Below, piece by piece: positions 6,883 through 10,856 of a DNA stretch of 10,856 nt. Location: the NCBI GenBank assembly GCA_903921605.1, contig CAIXQV010000552.1:1-10856 (forward strand), given 5' to 3'. Source of the stretch: an uncultured Planctomycetaceae bacterium. GTDB taxonomy: Bacteria > Planctomycetota > Planctomycetia > Planctomycetales > Planctomycetaceae. The position numbers and the translations under genes are program-made. The notes under the pieces are model-generated. The model was not told the DNA's origin and searched no databases. It was given only the letters and a program-made list of their open reading frames with translations. How positions within the stretch are numbered: the stretch's first letter is position 1; every line of letters starts with the position of its first letter.

Positions 6883-9147
6883 ATGAAACGTCGCTCCCTG
6901 ATTCTGATGATCCTGATCGTACTGCTCCCTGTCAGTCTGCTGACATGGCTCGGGGTTCGCATGGCGCGGGATGAACAGTCGGTGACGCAGCAGCGATTCC
7001 GCAGTGTGATGCAGCAGCGGCTGGACGACGTCAATCGCCAGGTTTCATTACGGTTTGAGGAATCTCAGCGGCGCCTTCATCAGATCACGTCAATAGATGA
7101 CTTTGAACTTCCGGCGCTGCGAGAAGTTGTGCGGTCTGAGCCGCAGGTGACTCAGTTGTTTGTGCTTTCTCCTGACGGGCGACTGTTGTATCCGAACCCG
7201 GCTGGAGTGCTGAACGGTTCAGAGCTGACCTTCCTGAATCAGGCCGCCCGGATGTTTACTCAATGGGATCTTCAGAACGCCATCGCGCGAACGGAAGCCG
7301 GAGTTGGTGGTGATCGTTCTGCTGTCGCGATGTCCGGTGGTGGGGGAGCATTTCGCTCGGAAGTCGAAGAGAGGCAATCTCGTTCGCAGCAGCAAGCAGA
7401 TCCGGCTTATGGATTGTCTGAGAATTCTGCGGCAGATCAGATCGCGGCAGGTTCAATGCCGGCAGAAGCGCAATCGATCCAGCAGCAGGCGGCTCCGATG
7501 GTGGCTGATGCCCCTCCAGCTCCGAGTCCATTGGAGGAGCTGGTCGCGGCGATCAAGTCCGTCAAAAACGCAGCGGTCGATAAGAAAGCGCCAACATCTG
7601 ATTCTGCGGCTCTGGATGAAAATGCCAGCCCCAGTGTCAAGAGGGCTGCTCCGCCGGGAAATTCTGTTCGATCAAAAGCGGAGGCATCGCAACAGCCCGC
7701 TCCTTCCGATCCATTTGAAGCCGCAGCTCCAGCCATGGCGGAGGGGGCTCGCGGTAACTTGAGGGCTCCTGCAGCGAGAAGTGCCCGAACGGAGTCAGCC
7801 TCCGGAACAGCCGACGAGACGCAGGCCGCGACTCAGGCCGCACCACTGCAGAACGAGCCGGCGTTCAGTGCCGCTGACCCGGCGATGGCCGCTACATCGT
7901 TACCGGCGCCGATGTCCGTGGAGTCTGCAAATAGCGGTTTAGAGATGGCCTCACCGGAGTTCGCAGCTCGCGCGGAAACGCGGGAACAGCCGGCTCCGTT
8001 TTTGCCTTCAAATGGCTGGTTTGTATGGTATTGGGATCGAGGACTGAACCTGATCTATTGGCAACGCAGGCCGTCGGGCCACATTGTGGGAGCCGCTCTG
8101 GAGCGGGCTCGATGGATCTCAGATTTGATCTCATGGTTGCCCGAGACGGATCGTTCTGATTCGAAACTGGGATCTTCGGATGTTCAAACTGCGTTTCGAG
8201 TTTTGGGTTCATCTTCGGAGGTCGTCTACGAATGGGGCGACGATGTTGCCACCGATGTTGCGGCATTCTGCGAAGCTCCAGTTGCGGCTCCATTGGCGTC
8301 CTGGCGACTGCAGTGTTTTATTCCACCCGATCAAATCGCCACGGGCGGTGGTCGCAGCGCCTTTCTGGGATTTGCAGCCGGTCTTGGCGCGTTCGCGCTG
8401 ACGCTGACATCGCTGGCCTGGTTGTTGTATCGAGACTATTCGCGTGACATGCGGGAAGCATCGCAGCAGGTGAGTTTTGTGAATCAGGTGTCGCATGAAC
8501 TCAAGACACCGCTGACCAATATTCGACTCTATGCAGACCTGCTGGAGCGTGATCTGGAGCAGGTGGAAGCGGATCAGTCGGAGAAGCCGCTGCGAAGACT
8601 GGAAGTGATTTCTGCGGAGGCTCAGCGTTTGAGTCGACTGATTGGCAACGTGCTGACGTTTGCCCGACAGCAGCGTAAGACTTTGCAACTTCATCCGGTG
8701 TCGGTCAATGTCATCGAACTGGTCCGACAGATTGCCGATCGGTTCACTCCGTCCCTGCAGAATCACGGGATCGAAATTCAGGTCCGTGGCGAATCCCGCA
8801 ATGCTTTGTGGCTGGATCCGGACTTTGTCGAACAGATACTGGGCAATCTGATCAGTAATGTTGAGAAGTATGCGGCAACGGGGCGGCGGCTGGAGATTCG
8901 AGTCGCGGTGAATTCGGAATACGCCACGATTGATGTGATCGATGCCGGGCCCGGGATTCCGGTCGCTCATCGGGCGAATGTCTTCCAGCCGTTCTCAAGG
9001 CTTAGCAGTGATCTGCGAGCTTCAACGGGGACGGGAATTGGATTATCGATCACTCGTGAGCTCGCTCGCCTGCATGGCGGCGACGTTGAGTTGAAAGACT
9101 CAGCCACCGGATGCTGGTTTCAGGTCCGATTGAAGTCGCAGCGATGA
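6883..9147 (+). CDS. Membrane sensor histidine kinase with long Ala/Pro-rich sensor region
   Basis: The 754-aa product autophosphorylates in response to an unknown signal and passes the phosphate to a response regulator, probably the one encoded next. It has a membrane segment at about residues 6-25, an extracytoplasmic region to about 490 and a second segment at about 492-516. A linker of about 20 residues without a recognisable HAMP domain leads to the HisKA domain (FVNQVSHELKTPLTNIR, His538). The HATPase domain follows: N-box QILGNLISNVEKY (Asn655, Asn659), G1 DAGPGIP (Asp687), F-box FQPF and G2 GTGIGL (716-721). The sensor region starts with a PAS/Cache-like segment (about 30-125, including LFVLSPDGRLLYPN). 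It is then interrupted by about 230 residues of Ala, Pro, Gln, Ser-rich low-complexity sequence (140-370) before a second ordered block (about 375-480, WFVWYWDRGLNLIYWQRR). ATG at 6883 is the first start in frame and the KRR fits a membrane anchor, but the ribosome site is weak. Confidence 0.95.
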   Translation: MKRRSLILMILIVLLPVSLLTWLGVRMARDEQSVTQQRFRSVMQQRLDDVNRQVSLRFEESQRRLHQITSIDDFELPALREVVRSEPQVTQLFVLSPDGRLLYPNPAGVLNGSELTFLNQAARMFTQWDLQNAIARTEAGVGGDRSAVAMSGGGGAFRSEVEERQSRSQQQADPAYGLSENSAADQIAAGSMPAEAQSIQQQAAPMVADAPPAPSPLEELVAAIKSVKNAAVDKKAPTSDSAALDENASPSVKRAAPPGNSVRSKAEASQQPAPSDPFEAAAPAMAEGARGNLRAPAARSARTESASGTADETQAATQAAPLQNEPAFSAADPAMAATSLPAPMSVESANSGLEMASPEFAARAETREQPAPFLPSNGWFVWYWDRGLNLIYWQRRPSGHIVGAALERARWISDLISWLPETDRSDSKLGSSDVQTAFRVLGSSSEVVYEWGDDVATDVAAFCEAPVAAPLASWRLQCFIPPDQIATGGGRSAFLGFAAGLGAFALTLTSLAWLLYRDYSRDMREASQQVSFVNQVSHELKTPLTNIRLYADLLERDLEQVEADQSEKPLRRLEVISAEAQRLSRLIGNVLTFARQQRKTLQLHPVSVNVIELVRQIADRFTPSLQNHGIEIQVRGESRNALWLDPDFVEQILGNLISNVEKYAATGRRLEIRVAVNSEYATIDVIDAGPGIPVAHRANVFQPFSRLSSDLRASTGTGIGLSITRELARLHGGDVELKDSATGCWFQVRLKSQR

Positions 9148-9342
9148 GTTCCGGGCATCGAATCGGTATCGATTATTCCAGCTGTTACGATTTTTGCGAA
9201 TGAATGATTGTGCGAACACTGTCGTTTCAAAATTGCACGCCTGTTGTGAAGAGGCACCGACCTGGTTGGAAATAGCAACCTAACGTTGAGAGATCCCCTC
9301 TATCGCTTCGAGCAGTGTGTCACCACGGACTGGAGACACAGG

Positions 9343-9362
9343 CCGGACAAAATTTTGTCCGG
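9343..9362. promoter_or_regulatory. 20-bp perfect palindrome, possible operator
   Basis: CCGGACAAAATTTTGTCCGG equals its own reverse complement. A hairpin would have a 7-bp stem (CCGGACA/TGTCCGG) and a 6-base loop, but no T-run follows, so an intrinsic terminator for the kinase is unlikely. Lying about 105 bp upstream of the regulator, it is well placed for a dimeric DNA-binding protein, for example an enhancer site for the NtrC-type regulator itself. This role is inference from symmetry and position. Confidence 0.45.
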
Positions 9363-9427
9363 AACCTCACTGTTACGTAAGCAAGCACAGCACTTCGTTC
9401 TTTTTTCAGCCCTGCCCGGCTACGTCC

Positions 9428-9443
9428 AGGCGCAGAGGTTGCC
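9428..9443 (+). promoter_or_regulatory. Possible sigma-54 promoter of the regulator gene
   Basis: AGGCGCAGAGGTTGCC carries GG (9429-9430), GC (9441-9442) at sigma-54 spacing and TTGC in the -12 box. Three of the flanking consensus bases differ. The predicted start near 9454 would leave only about 14 nt before the ATG and place the ribosome site at the very 5' end. Geometry is therefore marginal and the match may be fortuitous. Confidence 0.25.
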
Positions 9444-9467
9444 GCACAAATCGTGAGGGGATAGTAC

Positions 9468-10856
9468 ATGGCTCGTAATACTTCGGGCTCATTGTTGGTT
9501 GTTGACGACGATCGCTACATTCAGGCAGCGATGGCCGATTATCTGCGAAGTCTGGGACATCGCACCGAAACCGCTTCAACATGTAATGAAGCGATCGAGC
9601 GCATGGAAGAGTTTCCCTTTGAAGTTGTCGTCTGTGATGTCAATCTTCCGGACAAGGACGGCTTCCAGCTTCTGCAGTGGGCTCGCGAGAACTCACCGGA
9701 AACATCCATCATTCTGCTGACAGGATTTGGCACCATCGAAAGCGCTGTGGAAGCGATTCGCATGGGAGCATTCGACTACCTGACCAAGCCAGTGATCGAT
9801 GAAGAACTTCGCTTCTCTATCGAACGAGCAATCGGTCAGCGGTCGATTATCGAAGAGAATAAGAAGCTGAAAGCTCAGTTGACTCAGCGTTTCGGTCTCT
9901 CCAGCATCATCGGCAAAGACTACAAGATGCTGCGGATGTTCGAGTTGATTGAGAGCGTTGCCGATACGCGAACAACCGCCCTGATTCTGGGTGAGAGCGG
10001 AACTGGCAAAACAATGACGGCTCGGTCCGTTCATCAGCTCAGCAATCGTCGCGATAAGCCGTTTGTGGAAGTCGCCTGCGGTGCTCTTCCGGAAACTCTG
10101 CTGGAAAGCGAATTGTTCGGACATGTGGCCGGTTCGTTTACGGGTGCCTCGCACGACAAGATCGGTAAGTTCCTGCAGGCTGACGGTGGCACGCTGTTCC
10201 TTGACGAAATTGCAACAGCCTCTCCGGCATTGCAAGTGAAACTGCTGAGAGTTCTGCAGGACCGCGAGTTCGAACCTGTGGGCGGCAACATCACTCACAA
10301 GGTTGATGTGCGACTGGTTCTGGCGACCAACGAGAACCTTGAAGAGTGCGTCAAGAAGGGCACCTTCCGCGAAGACCTGTACTATCGAATCAACGTCATT
10401 ACGCTGACTCAGCCACCGTTGCGTGACCGAATCGGTGATATCCCGTTGCTGGCCGAACACTATCTGCAGATGTTCAATGAGCAGACTGGACGGAAGTTAT
10501 CTGGCATCGACGAAATGGCCATGCAGGCTCTGCAGCATTATCACTGGCCGGGTAACGTTCGCGAACTTGTGAACGTGATCGAGCGAGCTGTCGTACTCAG
10601 TCGTGACACAAGAGTCACTGTTGCTGATCTGCCCGAAAAATTGTTCGCGAATCACGAGCACCGGGCTAACATCGAAGCACAGCTTGGTGGTGCGTCACTG
10701 AAGGTGGCTCTGACAGAACCAGAACGTCATCTGATCATTCAGGCTCTGGAAACCAGCGGCTGGAATCGTCAGAAGACCGCGAAAGCACTCGGTATCAACC
10801 GCACAACGTTGTACAAGAAGATGAAACGCTACGACATCGATTTCGAATCGGTCTAC
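9468..10856 (+). CDS. NtrC-family sigma-54-dependent response regulator (3' end open)
   Basis: The 463 codons present contain three domains. The receiver (about 8-125) has acidic residues Asp13-15, phospho-acceptor Asp57, Thr85 and Lys107. The AAA+ sigma-54 activation domain (about 145-378) has Walker A GESGTGKT (175-182), a sigma-54-contacting loop GSFTGA (222-227), Walker B GGTLFLDE (Asp246, Glu247), arginine-finger motif [10 protein letters not shown] (300-309) and sensor [11 protein letters not shown] Fis-type helix-turn-helix (about 414-455, [22 protein letters not shown]) binds DNA. When phosphorylated it should oligomerise, bind upstream sites and drive sigma-54 RNA polymerase by ATP hydrolysis. 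The start is ATG 9468 with GAGGGG at 9455-9460. The loop has Ser where GAFTGA has Ala. No stop is reached, but the Fis domain is complete, so little should be missing. The kinase upstream is the probable partner. Confidence 0.96.
   Translation, partial: MARNTSGSLLVVDDDRYIQAAMADYLRSLGHRTETASTCNEAIERMEEFPFEVVVCDVNLPDKDGFQLLQWARENSPETSIILLTGFGTIESAVEAIRMGAFDYLTKPVIDEELRFSIERAIGQRSIIEENKKLKAQLTQRFGLSSIIGKDYKMLRMFELIESVADTRTTALILGESGTGKTMTARSVHQLSNRRDKPFVEVACGALPETLLESELFGHVAGSFTGASHDKIGKFLQADGGTLFLDEIATASPALQVKLLRVLQDREFEPVGGNITHKVDVRLVLATNENLEECVKKGTFREDLYYRINVITLTQPPLRDRIGDIPLLAEHYLQMFNEQTGRKLSGIDEMAMQALQHYHWPGNVRELVNVIERAVVLSRDTRVTVADLPEKLFANHEHRANIEAQLGGASLKVALTEPERHLIIQALETSGWNRQKTAKALGINRTTLYKKMKRYDIDFESVY

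Larger units (their letters stand above)
9148..9467. other. Kinase-regulator intergenic region
   Basis: A 320-bp gap separates the two signalling genes, so the regulator is likely to have its own promoter. It holds a 20-bp perfect palindrome (9343-9362), a smaller TGTGTC/GACACA inverted repeat just before it (9315-9339 region), and a sigma-54-like element close to the regulator start. No U-tract terminator and no coding sequence are visible. Confidence 0.7.

Noticed and set aside
7304..7762. 152-codon + strand frame and 99-codon minus frame inside the kinase gene
   Set aside because: Both are shadows of the Ala/Gln/Arg-rich codons of the kinase low-complexity segment; the Arg/Ser-rich product is typical of an out-of-frame reading.

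Overview
The window looks like chromosomal DNA of a planctomycete (Planctomycetota, probably class Planctomycetia). The best evidence is a DUF1559 prepilin-like protein with the planctomycete-type [34 protein letters not shown] leader and H-X9-DG motif (written here as family signature only). A TPR protein paired with an FG-GAP/ASPIC-UnbV lipoprotein, and long intergenic spaces with short palindromic repeats, fit the same group. All genes I can support are on the + strand.

Layout. (1) Positions 1-600 hold REP-like palindromes and a small conserved-looking soluble protein (250-591). (2) Positions 600-1694 are about 1.1 kb without a confident gene. They contain an inverted REP pair (BIME-like), copy A of a 183-bp dispersed repeat, a hairpin with a 30-bp motif that recurs later, and a doubtful 58-codon ORF followed by a weak terminator-like hairpin. 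(3) 1695-4795 is a two-gene operon: a membrane-anchored TPR protein overlapping by ATGA a secreted lipoprotein with seven calcium-site-like FG-GAP motifs and a C-terminal ASPIC/UnbV domain. (4) 4951-6278 is a second two-gene unit: a DUF1559 pseudopilin-like protein, then a 104-aa lipoprotein overlapping by TGATG, closed by a very strong intrinsic terminator. (5) 6343-6882 is non-coding. It holds the second 30-bp motif and copy B of the 183-bp repeat, which ends 9 bp before the next gene. (6) 6883-10856 encodes a two-component pair: a 754-aa membrane histidine kinase with an unusually long Ala/Pro/Gln/Ser-rich extracytoplasmic segment, and, after a 320-bp gap, an NtrC-type sigma-54 activator that runs off the window end.

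How it works together. The first two units are surface or secreted protein modules of unknown physiological role. The kinase/regulator pair is probably a cognate signalling system acting on sigma-54 promoters. Candidate -24/-12 elements precede both the kinase (inside the dispersed repeat, in both copies) and the regulator. This raises the possibility of autoregulation, but the elements are only short matches. No CRISPR, tRNA, rRNA, transposase or phage gene is visible. Apart from the repeats, I did not find a clearly new biological system here.
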